A DNA stretch of 64,000 nucleotides from Sipunculus nudus (GCA_026874595.1 CM049311.1:32817176-32881175), one strand, 5' to 3'; numbered from the stretch's first letter, positions 1 to 10,422 are shown. Notes: generated from the sequence alone by a model not told the origin. Numbers and translations are program-made.

Positions 1-190
1 CTCTTAATCGGACCTCTGGTCACGAGGTCTTGTTATGGAAAACGGACTGTGTTCACCTCCACGTAGCGCCATAACATGGTGATAAACAGCTGTATGCGAG
101 GCAATGGGACCGTGTGCTGGGATGGTTTTGCTGGGAAACATTTCCACAATGCAAAACTGAACTGGAAGTGTGAAAGAATAGGCAAAATTT
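1..190. repeat. Dispersed repeat, copy 1 (pair with 1376-1560)
   Basis: The stretch starting 'aatcggacctctggtcacg' at about 6 recurs at about 1380, and the following 'gatggttttgctgggaaac' block resembles 'gatgcttttccggagaaac' near 1500. Order and orientation are the same, so this is a diverged direct repeat about 1.37 kb apart. No coding potential and no recognised family. Confidence 0.5.
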
Positions 191-1375
191 AGCTCCTGAA
201 TATGTCCCTTTAATTATTCTTTATACTGAGTGCTCATTATACTATGGTCTTGTCGATTTCAATAAACCTTTATTGTCCTTTACTGCATAAAAACTAATTT
301 ATAATATATCAGATAAGGTTGAAACATACTGACGCAGCAATGCTTATGCTGATGATCAAGCTTTTATTATAACAATCAAAACCGTAATTGGAATTCCAAC
401 GAAGTACCTAAAAGGCTTACAGATCTTGGTTTTCAAGCTGTTTTCAAGCTGTATTGATGTTTATAATATTCCAATCATCCAGAGAAACAAAAACGTGCAA
501 GCCTTGATAAGAATCAGATGTGGCCATTCATATAAACCATATATACATTCATCATAAAAACGAAGCTATTTCTATCCGAAGAACTGGAATAGTGAAACAA
601 CCCTCAACAGACGTGGAAGGGAAATACTGCCCATTTCTTATTGATTTATTATCCCAGATACAGCTTGCTTAATATTACCATGAGAGCGCATGCATAATAT
701 ACGTTTCCCAATAAATTATACAAGGTCGATCCATACAGAGTCTTATCTACATGTCTTGATTGTTTGAGCATTATTAATCATCACAACTTATGACAAATGT
801 TCCCGGACAACAAGTGCTATATCTATAAATGTTTTGATCTTGCCTGGTTAAGATTTCGGAGAAAACAACGCACCTTGGGGATCATCAGAATGCGGTATTG
901 AGGATCTAAATGTCCTACAATTATCTCGCATTCTATTTAGATTTGGAATTCTTTAATGCACATTCGTTAGAGGAAAGATTTTATTTACTCTATCAACTGT
1001 ATTTGTCCGTTATCCTGTAACTCCTTAAAGTATAAAGAGAAAATGGTACTCAGATATAGCACGTTCACGACTCACGTAACAAATATTGGGGGAAAAACAA
1101 CTACATTTGCTCTATTTTTTTAATTTAATGAATATTAATTAGGATATAATATTCAAGGGATGAGGTAAGTGATTACCCTAAGCCAAAGAAAAGCGACATA
1201 TTTGCGAGAATTAAGTCTTTTCTCATTTAATGAAGCCTAATCACCTATTAAGCTTGTTTAATTAAAATGAAATATATCTTCTTCGATTTAAAATAAATTT
1301 GTACCTGCCAAAATATTGTAAAATATACAACGATGTAATACATGTTCTCGCTGGCTGAAACATCGCGTGTTGCTG

Positions 1376-1560
1376 CTCACAATCGGACCTCTGGTCACGC
1401 GACCTGGTTAAAGTAAACAGACACACGTGGACTGTGTTTACAAACACGCAGTCCCACAAAAAGGTGTTAAACCGCCGTGTGTGAGGTACTTAGACTGTGC
1501 TTGGATGCTTTTCCGGAGAAACTTTTGAAAAAAAGGAAATTTTCTTTAAACTGATAGTGA
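1376..1560. repeat. Dispersed repeat, copy 2 (pair with 1-190)
   Basis: Diverged direct copy of the sequence at the left edge of the window. The short ORFs overlapping it are low-complexity and have no homologue I recognise. The 191-1,375 and 1,561-2,980 intervals show no supported gene. Confidence 0.45.
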
Positions 1561-2986
1561 AAAAGATTGTGCATTATATTGGTATTGATTACGCTCTTTA
1601 ATATTAATGAAACGCCTTTCGTATATAATGTTTTTAATGACACAGATGTCAATCATTTTTTTTTGTGTGCGTGTGTGTGTAGGGGGGGAGTGGTATAGTG
1701 TTCGAGACGCAGCACTCGCAGAATTAAATCCGTTTACTAAATATAACGGTTCCATTAATTGCGTAAAATGATCAGTCACAAGACGGAATACATGTGTACA
1801 TACGTATTTACTGATTTTCATGTAAGATATAAGTTTTGAGATATTCTGAAAGTTGACCAAAATGGGAAAGGCAGTTGTCTTGTGTTAGTATTTAATCGAA
1901 TGAGACATTTTCTCGAAGAATCATCTGTAAATAGTGAGACAGATGATACATATTTTTCTCCTTTCGCTGGCAAATATGTTAATTACTTCTTATATACTTC
2001 TTATACTACTTTGTATGGCCAGGCCAGCCAGGCGTGCATCCTTTCTAGTGTTCCACATAATTTGAGGGCTATACAGGTTACTGAATAATATCTCTGCTGA
2101 ACAGGTGATGCTAAGAACAGTGCAAAATAACGTTGATGTTTCCTACAGGCTACACCAAAATAGCACGCCCAAGTAAGCAAGAGGTGTATCTTACCTAACC
2201 TAACACAGGCGTAAATACCTATAATGAGTGATTGATTTAAAAGAATATATATTAATTTCCGTATATTATTTTCCATTTTCTGGTCTTTTTGCCTCCCATT
2301 CGTGTGTTTGTGTTTGTATGCTTGGGCAATAAAAGAATCGATTAGTATTTGCTGTGGATCCGGAACAAGATGATCATTGATCCGGATTCAGTAATGTCAT
2401 TAAGGAACATTGACAAGTGTACAGACAGTTATGCACGAATGAATCTGTGGATATGGGCCCAATAAGTGATTGCGAACAATTTTTTATGAGCATCCAACAA
2501 TAAGGACCAACACTTATAGGAGGTATGCATTCTTTAGAATGGAGATTTCTTGTTTATTAATCTAGTATTTGGTGCTGGTGTGGATGGGAAATGCATATCA
2601 CACCCCTTGATACTTACCTGACAGGCAAGTTCTAATAATAAACAAGACATATCACCTGCTTATCAGTGTCATATGGAATCCAGGCCTGTTGGCGCCGGTC
2701 TTAGGGGGGTTACCAAGAAAACTATATATGTACGAGGATAAAAACAGATCATCACAATAAATCATGTTTTGACATGCGTCAGTGTCACATGAATCACATA
2801 AAGTCCTTTCAACAGAGCCATCTGTTTAACTGAAGTGGCTAGGAGTGATAATAACTGATAATATATTATATAAATGTTCATGATATTGATTATTTTATTC
2901 AGTAGAAAAGTTCTAATCAATGGTCTTCCTTGTTTTATAATGCAACTTCTATATTCTGGTGACCAGTCAAACACCCTGCAGTCGAC

Positions 2987-3050
2987 ATGATCGCCTCAGA
3001 AAGACTGATCGTTATCGCTCTGGCGCTGGTTTGTAGCAACTTCGTGTTGT
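2987..3050 (+). CDS. Orphan first exon encoding a signal peptide
   Basis: ATG at 2987 opens a 21-residue reading that begins MIASERL and continues with a hydrophobic core (IVIALALVC), ending at a strong donor TTGT|GTAAGT with phase 1. This is the typical shape of a first coding exon for a secreted or membrane protein. No partner exon with a matching acceptor phase could be found before the retrotransposons that begin at 3.6 kb. Joining it to the exon at 33,961 gives an immediate stop. It may be the start of a gene whose remaining exons lie across the repeats, an alternative first exon, or a relic. The product is unknown. Confidence 0.45.
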
Positions 3051-3144
3051 GTAAGTACCTTCAAACCTGCTTTTCAACAACATACACAAACACATATACA
3101 CACACATTTATATATAAGCAGATCTAGAGAGGGGCACAGGGGCA

Positions 3145-3415
3145 CGTGTCCCCCCCCCCCCCCATCCCAAACCCCTTTAGCGTTCGTGATTTTATTAAAT
3201 TGTTTACTTAATATTTTTGCTTCTTCAATAACAATAAGTTACACTTATTTCGACAAGGCACATTCTTACTCTAAGGCACCTTTTCCATGCGAGCGGAAAC
3301 GCGTTTCCGAGCGCTGAGAAAAAAAAACCGCGCTGAATTGAGCTTTTTCATGTGCGTGGATACACGTGCGTTTCCGCGGAATACCCCCCCCCCCCCACCC
3401 CCCTCCGCGTGATAA
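3145..3415. repeat. Poly-C tracts and GC-rich repeat fragment
   Basis: Contains C runs at about 3151-3164 and 3385-3396 and a segment rich in 'gcgtttccgcg' and 'gagcggaaacgcg' words (3288-3380), unlike the AT-rich surroundings. It looks like a mobile-element fragment. No second terminus was found. Confidence 0.35.
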
Positions 3416-3577
3416 GCTTTTACAAGGGATTCCCCATCGTCAAGCGATCCCGGCAACATGTCGAGCATGTGCTGTTATGCACAGTTCACTTCATTCATGC
3501 ATGCACTTAAAATGTCCGTTATATTGGCTGTAACGTATACTGTTAATACTTTTGACAAATGGTTGGGATAATTAACA

Positions 3578-3580
<3 letters not shown>

Positions 3581-3627
<47 letters not shown>
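3581..3627. repeat. (AT)n microsatellite
   Basis: About 47 bp of pure AT dinucleotide that ends exactly at the TGTTACAG start of the 5' LTR at 3628. Confidence 0.95.
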
Positions 3628-3631
<4 letters not shown>

Positions 3632-4146
3632 ACAGATGTCCCTTTAATTGTATGCAGCAGTCATAAATGTGTATGTGTAGCGCTAGCATTGTCCGTTGTC
3701 AGGGGAGACACGCGAGCTGACCCGGCCCACGAGTGGGGTCTGAAGTGTAGGTCGGGCTGTATGACCGCATGTCTTGTAATGTTGTTTGGGCGTGTGTACT
3801 ATGTGTATTATACGGGTCTCTGTATTGTTCATGAGGTGGAGGTTTCTAGAATTTTCGCATGAAAAGTAATAAAAAGGGGTTGTGTTTTAGAGCCGGAAGG
3901 AGAGAGAAATATTCCAGCGGACACAGAAGAGTGTAAGTCAGTTGGTGGATCTTTCCGATAAGTGCAGGAGTTATAGATCTTCTTGAAATTTATAACGGAT
4001 TTTATATAGACCAATTTGCCTTTGGGATTACTGCCAGGATTTCGCTTTTGGATTTTTTTATTTTGTGATTGAATTGGACAATTATTCTCTCAGAAGATTT
4101 AAGTGAACTGTTCATCTAGATCATATGCTTTAAAGGACTTTTTGTC
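3628..4146 (+). repeat. 5' LTR (3'-truncated)
   Basis: Starts TGTTACAGATGTCCC and aligns by eye with 9611-10160. It lacks a roughly 40-bp block present in the 3' LTR after 'gtgtag'. Similarity stops after 'gactttttgtc' at 4146, so the LTR end and primer-binding site are missing and gag begins almost at once. Confidence 0.8.
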
Positions 4147-4159
4147 GCTGTGACGGTGT

Positions 4160-5090
4160 ATGGAGCTTTCAATAAAAGCCGCTGCTGACTATGACCTGGT
4201 CAAACGGTTAATCCTAAAAGGTTATGAGTTAGTTCCGGAGGCTTACCGTCAGACATTCAGAAACTGGGAAAAGGGCAAAGAACATACCTATGTCGAATTT
4301 GCTAGGATAAAAGTGCAGATATTTGATCGCTGATGTAGTTATAAAAATGTAATGAAAAAAGAGGAGAGGGAAGAACATGAAAGATTGAAACAGTTAGAAT
4401 TAGAAAAACAAAGAGAAGAGAGGGAAAAACATGAAAGGTTAGAAAGAGAAAGACTAGAAAAATAAAAAGAAATTGAGTTAAAACGACGGAATAAGAAGGA
4501 CTTAAACTAGAACATAGTCTACGTTCTAAAAATGTAATGAAGGATTTTGACAATTTGCGCCAGTTGATTTTGCTTGAAGAATTTAAGCGCTGCATTTACG
4601 CAGATATTAAAACTTTTCTGTATGAAAAAAGTCCTGAAACACTTGACATTGCTGCTTATTTAGCTGATGTTTATTCATTACCACACAAAATATCCTTTAC
4701 TAGCAAATCAAACAAGTCATTCACAAGCAAGAATTTAAATCAGTATGGTCAAAAGAAGAATAAAGCACAGTCACCCAGTACAAGTAGTCCTGATAGTTCA
4801 GCAGGGTCCATTGCTACACCGCAGTCCACGTCCACTCTGTCTGAATCCAACCAAGGCCAGTCATTTTTAAAGATAATCTGTAATTACTGCAAAAAGGAAG
4901 GTCATCTAAAATCTGACTGCTGGAAACTTGCAAAAAAATCAAAGGGTAAACTTTCTGGTTTTATTTCAAAATCTATGCATAGCATAGTACATGAGTATAT
5001 AATAGTACATTATCACAAACAGAAGTTGTTTCTGCTGAGGAAAATTCCTCTGTTGACTCCCATGAGGAGTTTGATTGTAATAAAGATGTA
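4160..5090 (+). pseudogene. gag: gag of the Gmr1-type element (SCAN-like capsid plus CCHC knuckle)
   Basis: Structural polyprotein that would form the retrotransposon capsid. A reading from ATG at 4160 gives PEAYRQTFRNW and YVEFARIK before a stop near 4331. After an acidic, charged coiled-coil-like stretch (4350-4500) another frame (4537-5090) continues with LEEFKRCIYADIKTFL, the EKSPETL motif, and a CCHC zinc knuckle CNYCKKEGHLKSDC at about 4881-4922. The capsid words resemble the SCAN domain of vertebrate zinc-finger proteins, which is known to have been exapted from Gmr1-like gag. Several in-frame stops mean it is not functional. The family assignment is inference from motif and domain order. 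Confidence 0.65.
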
Positions 5091-5242
5091 GATCCTTTTA
5101 TGACTCTGACAGAGAGTTTATGACTGACACTTTATCAGTGTCAGGTCTCTGTTTGACGAAACTGGGGTAGTAGATTTCTCTCCTGACTCTGTAATCGAGT
5201 TATTTGAGCCATTCTTACATGATGGTTTTGTATTACTTTCCA

Positions 5243-5670
5243 GTGATTTTTCAGATTCTACCCCTATTAGAATTTTGAGGGACCCTGGTTCAGGCAAAAC
5301 TCTCATGTTAGCAAACACTTTGCCATTTTCTAAAAGGGCTTTATTTGTGCACATGCACTTGGTAATGGTGTGATTTCAGACAAGCACACTTCAGTTCCGC
5401 TTCACAGTATACATTTAAAATTAGATTTGATTTCTGGGAAAATTACTGTGGGCATTAGAACTACTTTACCTTTTGAGGGAATTCAGTTGTTGCTAAGCAA
5501 TGATGCTGCAGGTGACAAACTACAGCCTATACCAATAGTGACAGAAAAGCCGTCACTGGTTCAGGACCCTGGTCCTAAAAGTCAGGAAATTCCTGGTTTG
5601 TATCCTTCATGTGCTGTAACTAGATCTATGGCCAAGAAAACACACGTGAGGATAATGGTCCACATAATAA
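5243..5670 (+). pseudogene. pro: Protease region of the Gmr1-type element
   Basis: The remnant of a retroviral-type aspartic protease lies at 5243-5330 (ILRDPGSGKTLMLANTL), where the usual D-T/S-G catalytic triad reads D-P-G. A frameshift leads into 5370-5670, whose text (VPLHSIHLKLDLISGKITVG, then LLLSNDAAGDK, then YPSCAVTRSMAKK) is the standard protease-to-pol linker of invertebrate Gypsy elements. The changed triad and the frameshift indicate an inactive relic. Confidence 0.65.
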
Positions 5671-5924
5671 CACTCTAGGAGTCAATAATGACTCGTCTAA
5701 CGACTCGCCCGTACATGATGCAGCACTTATCGCGAGATAAGATGAGAACTTATCGCGGATCAGCATAAGGACCCTGATTTTTTTATATTTGTTTCCCAAG
5801 GCAGTTTGAAGATGAACTGTCACAGAACCCAGTTTGTTTCTATGTTAAAAATGGAGTGCTTATGCGTAAATGATGACCACCTGATGCGTGCGCTGATGAT
5901 GAGTGAGCCATCAAACATCAAATA

Positions 5925-6760
5925 GTACTTCCTAAAAGTTATCGCAATGAAATTCTAGGCATGGCACATAAGGCTCCTTTGTCTGGCCATTTAGGTATAA
6001 ATAAAATTTATTAGAAAGTTAGTACACCCTTCCAATTGCCCTAACCTCAGGACTGATGTTGTACAATATTGTAAATCATGCAATACATGCCAGATGGCAG
6101 GCAAGCCCAATCAGAATCCTCCTAAAGCCCCACTTGGGCCTATTCCTGCTTTCGAGGAACCATTTAGTCGGATTATTGTTGACTGTTTTGGACCATTGCC
6201 CAAAACAAAATCTTGACGTGAATACTTTCTGACAATTATGTGCGCATCTACCAAGTTCACTGAGGCAATACCATTGCGCAAAATTAATGCTAAAAGTGTT
6301 GTCAAGGCCCGGACAAGTTTTACAATTTTTGAATTACCAAAATCCTTCCAGTCTGACCAAGTGTCTAATTTTATGTCTGGCTTATTCCAGCAAGTTATGC
6401 TGGAATTATGTGCAATTATGTGCGCATCTACCAAGTTCACTGAGGCAATACCATTGCGCAAAATTAATGCTAAAAGTGTTGTCAAGGCCCGAACAAGTTT
6501 TACAATTTTTGAATTACCAAAATCCGTCCAGTCTGACCAAGTGTCTAATTTTATGTCTGGCTTATTCCAGCAAGTTATGCTTGAGCTTAGTATAAAACAG
6601 TAAAGCTCTTCGCCATACCATCCTGAAAGTCAGGGCGCCCTCGAGCGTTTTAATCAGACATTAAAAAACATGATTAGGACTAATTGTTATGACACACAGA
6701 AAGACTGGGATGAAGGAATCCATCTTTTGCTGTTTGCTCTCAGAGAATCTTTTCAAGAGT
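5925..6760 (+). pseudogene. int: Integrase of the Gmr1-type element
   Basis: Retrotransposon integrase remnant placed upstream of the RNase H. The zinc-binding part reads KSYRNEILGMAHKAPLSGHL (5933-5995) and CKSCNTCQ (6074-6097). The catalytic core reads IIVDCFGPLPKTKS near 6172-6215 (first Asp), SDQVSNFMSGLF at 6352-6387 (second Asp) and YHPESQGALERFNQTL at 6615-6662 (Glu). A 180-bp in-frame tandem duplication covers the middle of the core. Stops interrupt the zinc region and the end of the core. The C-terminal tail continues poorly to about 7290. Confidence 0.75.
6238..6597 (+). repeat. 180-bp tandem duplication inside the integrase core
   Basis: 6238-6417 and 6418-6597 are nearly identical (differences include 'cccgg/cccga', 'tccttc/tccgtc' and the 3' few bases). 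180 bp is 60 codons, so the reading frame passes through both copies. The word 'caattatgtgcg' occurs at both junctions, which suggests slippage or unequal exchange at microhomology. Confidence 0.9.
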
Positions 6761-6879
6761 CCTTTCAAAAGTTCGCGGTCCATTAAAACTGCTTACAGAA
6801 AAACTCGTGTGAAAATCCTGATTCTCTTAGTTTGTTGAAGTATGTCCCAGACTTTCGCACTAAACTACAGAATGCTTGT

Positions 6880-7297
6880 GAGATTGCAACGTCAAATCTT
6901 ATATCTGCACAGAATAAAATGAAAAGAAAGTATGACAAGCACACTGTACGTAGGACGTTTGAGCCTGGTTGAAAGGTCCTTGCCTTACTTCCCATCCCTG
7001 GTAGACCTTAAAAGCTAGATAATTTGGTCCTCACATTGTTTACAAGAAAGTCTGTGATTTAAATTACATACTGTTAATACCAGATAGGCTTCAGAAAATA
7101 AAAAACTGTGCCATGTTAACATGTTGAAACCATGTTATGAGAGAAATAGCACATTAGATGTTGTACATAATCTTAATTCTGTTGTGTTAAAACTGACCCT
7201 GGCCCACTTAAAGTAGATACTGGTTGTAAGTGTGATGTAGACATTCAGTGTGGAACAGTACCACTAAAAACTCAGACGTGCTTAACAACCTGGATGC
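6880..7297 (+). pseudogene. Integrase C-terminal tail and spacer, degraded
   Basis: Fragments such as KRKYDKHTVRRTFEPG (6919-6965) match the region just after the integrase core where Gypsy elements carry a GDxVL-type strand. Downstream, LKNSDVLNNLDA runs up to 7297, where the foldback element interrupts it. The reading resumes after 8943 with KLSHLSAHQQQDLMNLL. Confidence 0.55.
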
Positions 7298-7303
7298 TGT
7301 TAC

Positions 7304-7500
7304 GACCCATAATGTAATAACTGGCCCATAATGTAATAACGGCCCATATTGTAATAAAAACGACCCATAATGTAATAATAGCCCATAATGTAATTAAAAA
7401 CGGCCCATATTGTAATAACTATACCCTGCCCATATTGTAATAAAATCGGAAGTGGGTAAAACGGCCCATATTGTAATAAAATCGAAGGTGGGTAAAACAG
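7304..7500. repeat. Left array of CCCATAWTGTAATAA units
   Basis: At least eight units of (g)gCCCATAATGTAATAA or gCCCATATTGTAATAA with variable spacers, including two copies with the longer spacer 'atcgaaggtgggtaaaac'. It is the inverse of the right array. Confidence 0.9.
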
Positions 7501-7732
7501 CCAATCATTTTATAAATCAAAGTTCATGCAAATTAATTAAGACAATTCAAATATTGACTTCTCGTGACACGAATGTGTAAGTGAACATACAAGTATGAAA
7601 AACCACTGGATTACATAATGACTATTTGTTTAAAACGGTGACCAAGCTAATATGAGCGAAATATGGCCATGATTCATGATTATCCTTTTGTTGAATCAGT
7701 GTTTAAATAGGGTGATAAAGTATTTAAACAAG

Positions 7733-7735
<3 letters not shown>

Positions 7736-7783
<48 letters not shown>
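7736..7783. repeat. (AT)n microsatellite
   Basis: About 48 bp of AT dinucleotides inside the foldback element. Confidence 0.95.
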
Positions 7784-7785
<2 letters not shown>

Positions 7786-8356
7786 CCAAAATGTAAATAT
7801 TTTGTCAATTTTAACAGATAAAATATACAAAACTCTCATTATCGATACATTTTAATGTATTTTAATTCTTTTTTAAAATAAAAATGAAAGTTTAAATTTC
7901 AGTGCGTTTTGCTCAATGTATCATAGAGAATATTTTATATGATCTCTCGAAACCTCCCGAGATTTGGAAATTATAAATGGAGGTACTGCTGCAAATTTTT
8001 GGTGTCTATGTATGTACTGGTTAAGATGTCTTAGGTTAACATGTATAACACGTTGTTTAGATTAAGAGCTTTCAACGCACGTATTTGAAGTTAAAACCTG
8101 GATGCGTCATTCGTGCGATTAAAGAGTTTACAATTTAATTTTTTTAAAATAATTAGCCCGAACAACAAAACAACAATTTGAAAATGCCGGTTTCTTTGTA
8201 TTAGAGGTAGAGCATAGGGCACAGAGCGGGGAGATTCAGGGGCGTAACCAGGTTTGAAGGAGAGCAGGGTCATGATTAGTGGCGGATCTAGAAATTCGAA
8301 AGTTGTAGGGGGGCGCTAATATGCATACATGGGTACTATGACAACTGTTATATATA

Positions 8357-8357
8357 C

Positions 8358-8409
<52 letters not shown>

Positions 8410-8417
8410 ATTATTAA

Positions 8418-8465
<48 letters not shown>

Positions 8466-8489
8466 TATTATTATTATTATTATTATTAT
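8357..8489. repeat. (AT)n followed by (AAT/ATT)n microsatellite
   Basis: An AT dinucleotide run to about 8404, then trinucleotide runs of opposite sense (att, aat, att) that can themselves fold. It lies inside the foldback element and produces spurious IYIYI and IIII readings. Confidence 0.95.
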
Positions 8490-8639
8490 ACGTTATATTT
8501 TAGTGTATGAAAATATGATTTTTTTATTCAATGGTGAACCATGGTTTCATTAAGGTTAGTAACAGGTTCATGGAGAGGGTATGGGAGGGGGCAGGATATT
8601 ATGTAAATGACACTAAGCGTGTGCCCTGTCAATTTTTTA

Positions 8640-8936
8640 GCTTAAACATATGTTATTACAATATAAATATGTTATTACAATATGGGTCGTTTTTCCCACT
8701 TCCCTTTTTATTACAATATGGGTAGGATATGATTATTACAATATGGGTCGTTTTTATTACAATATGGGCCGTTATTACAATATGGACCGTTTTTTATTAC
8801 ATTATGGGCCGTTATTACAGTATGGGCCAGTTTTATTACAATATGGGCAGGGTATGATTATTACATTATGGGTCGTTTTTATTACAATATGGGCCGTTAT
8901 TACATTATGGGCCGGTTATTACATTATGGGTTGTAA
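8640..8936. repeat. Right array of TTATTACAWTATGGG units
   Basis: At least eleven units of TTATTACAATATGGG or TTATTACATTATGGG, the reverse complement of the left array. The longest spacers include 'ggatatgattattac'. An open reading of 'YYNMGR' repeats is a by-product. Confidence 0.9.
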
Positions 8937-8943
8937 CAGATGC

Positions 8944-9105
8944 CAAACTGTCACACCTTTCCGCACACCAACAACAAGACCTCATGAACCTACTCAGAAT
9001 TATAAACATTTGTTTAGTGACATTCCAACCCGAACTAACATATTGTGCCATGACGTCGATTTAAGCGAGGCAAGCGCAGTCAAGCTGCAAAGTTCACCAG
9101 TTTTG
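8944..9105 (+). pseudogene. RT leader segment of the Gmr1-type element
   Basis: After the foldback the pol frame resumes as YKHLFSDIPTRTNILCHDVDL then SEASAVK. This is the conserved leader that precedes the RT domain in Gypsy elements. The usual RT core does not follow; the text jumps directly to the RNase H domain. Confidence 0.6.
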
Positions 9106-9480
9106 GTAGCTCCAGACTTTTCTGTACCTTTAAGGTTAGCTGCAGATGCTAGTGATACTGCTGCTGGTGCTGTGTTGTAACAAGGAGGCAGTGATGGCAT
9201 AGATCATCCATTATTTGATTTTTCAAGAAAGTTTAATGCAAACCAGAAAAACTACCCCACTATTGAAAAAGAGTGTTTGGCTTTAATTTTGGCATTGCAA
9301 CATTTTGAAGTTTATGTTACTTTATCAGTCAAGCCTATCATTATCTTCAGTGATCACAATTTCCTCGCGTTCATGAAAAAGTTGAAGTGTGAAGATTGTT
9401 AAGATGGAGCTTGTTTTTACAGGATTACAATCTTGAAATCAGACACATAAAGGAAAAGACAAGTACTTGCTGATTGCTTA
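9106..9480 (+). pseudogene. RNase H domain of the Gmr1-type element
   Basis: Reads LQSSPVLVAPDFSVPLRLAA, DASDTAAGAVL, a stop at 9178, then PLFDFSRKFNANQKNYPTI, EKECLALILAL, and a final LADCLSRC near 9465-9485. These are the DAS, E and D landmarks of Ty3/Gypsy RNase H. It is fused in frame to the RT leader because the RT palm is deleted. Two further stops (about 9400 and 9450) inactivate it. Confidence 0.75.
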
Positions 9481-9600
9481 TCGAGATGTTTATGAAATCT
9501 TGTAAACGAGATGTTAATGTTATGTTGTAAATAAGATGACTTTTTAAATATTGTAAAGACTAAGTGATTGTGATCGCCAAAAGAAAGTATTTTTCTTACA

Positions 9601-9610
9601 GGAGGGAGAG
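9601..9610 (+). other. Polypurine tract next to the 3' LTR
   Basis: GGAGGGAGAG directly precedes TGTTACAG. This is the expected plus-strand primer for LTR retrotransposon replication. Confidence 0.7.
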
Positions 9611-10378
9611 TGTTACAGATGTCCCTTTTATTGTATGCAGCAGTCTTACATGTGTATGTGTAGTGCTAGCATTGTCCGTTGTCATGGGAGACACGCGAGC
9701 TAGCCCGGCCCACGCGTGGGGTCTGACGTGTAGACACAGCGGTCATGCTAGTGGGGAAGTTTCTCGGCTGGTTGCGCTGTATGATCGCGTTTCTTGTAAT
9801 GTTCTTTGGGCGTGTGTATTATGTGTATTGTACGGTTCTCTGGATGGTTCGTGAGATGGAGGTTTCTAGAATTTTCGGATGAAAAGTTATGAATAGGGGC
9901 TGTGTTTTAATGCCGGAAGGACAGAGAAATATTCACAGATGAGTGTAAGTCAGTTTGTGGATCTTTCCGATAAGTGCAGTAGTTATAGATCTTCTTGAAA
10001 TTTGTAACGGATTTTATATAGTCTTCAGTTTGCCTTTGGGATCACTGCCAGGATTTCACTTTTGGATTACAGTTGATTGATTTTGTGATTGAACTGGACA
10101 ATTATTCTCTGAGAAGATTTTTGTGAACTGTTCATCTGGATTATATGCACTAAAAGACTTTTTGTCATACTGAGAAATTGAATTGATTAAGTGTATTGTA
10201 ATGTTAGGGTTGTTTTAAGAGTAAATCATAATTATTTGTTGAAAAAAACACTGACTTCCTTATTCATTCCCATAGACATTTCACGCTGCCTAGTGTTACA
10301 GAATCTGATTATTTTATCTCCATAACAGAGATATGTGCTCGTCACGACTGCGTGATCTGTTGATATAAGGGTCCGTAA

Positions 10379-10379
<1 letters not shown>
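9611..10379 (+). repeat. 3' LTR of the Gmr1-type element
   Basis: Begins TGTTACAGATGTCCC and ends near GGTCCGTAAGA, right at an (AT)n tract. The last 120 bp ('ctgcctagtgttacagaatc' onward) recur, reversed and diverged, in the LTR at 17571-18352. This places the two in one LTR family. Confidence 0.8.

Positions 10380-10418
<39 letters not shown>
10380..10418. repeat. (AT)n microsatellite
   Basis: Separates the 3' LTR of the Gmr1-type element from the TRIM that begins at 10419. Confidence 0.95.

Positions 10419-10422
<4 letters not shown>

Larger units (their letters stand above)
7298..8938. mobile_element. Foldback element with inverted subrepeat arrays, 5-bp target duplication
   Basis: The ends are inverted: left TGTTACGACCCATAATG and right (reverse complement) TGTTACAACCCATAATG. 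Identical GATGC flanks lie at 7293-7297 and 8939-8943. Each arm is an array of a roughly 16-30 bp unit around CCCATAWTGTAATAA (left 7304-7500, right 8640-8936 in reverse). The centre holds AT-rich non-coding DNA with two microsatellites. It interrupts the Gmr1-type pol between LNNLDA and KLSHL. The superfamily is not determined. TG...CA ends plus a 5-bp duplication would also fit an LTR-type integration. Confidence 0.8.
3628..10379 (+). mobile_element. Ty3/Gypsy retrotransposon, Gmr1-type domain order, degraded
   Basis: Bounded by two related LTRs (3628-4146 partial, 9611-10379) and flanked on both sides by (AT)n. Domains read along + in the order gag, protease, integrase, then the RT leader and RNase H. 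Integrase ahead of RT/RNase H is the Copia-like order, but every domain reads as Ty3/Gypsy. This combination defines the Gmr1-like group. The gag capsid resembles the SCAN fold, which is known to derive from Gmr1-like gag. All frames carry stops, the RT core is deleted, and a foldback element is nested at 7298-8938, so the copy is dead. Confidence 0.8.

Noticed and set aside
7298..8938. CRISPR-like array of short repeats
   Set aside because: Spacers are variable in length and similar to each other, the two arrays are inverted, and the host is an animal.
3628..10379. Copia (Ty1) element, because integrase precedes RNase H
   Set aside because: Integrase, protease-linker and RNase H texts are all Ty3/Gypsy type, and gag is SCAN-like. 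The Gmr1 group explains the order.
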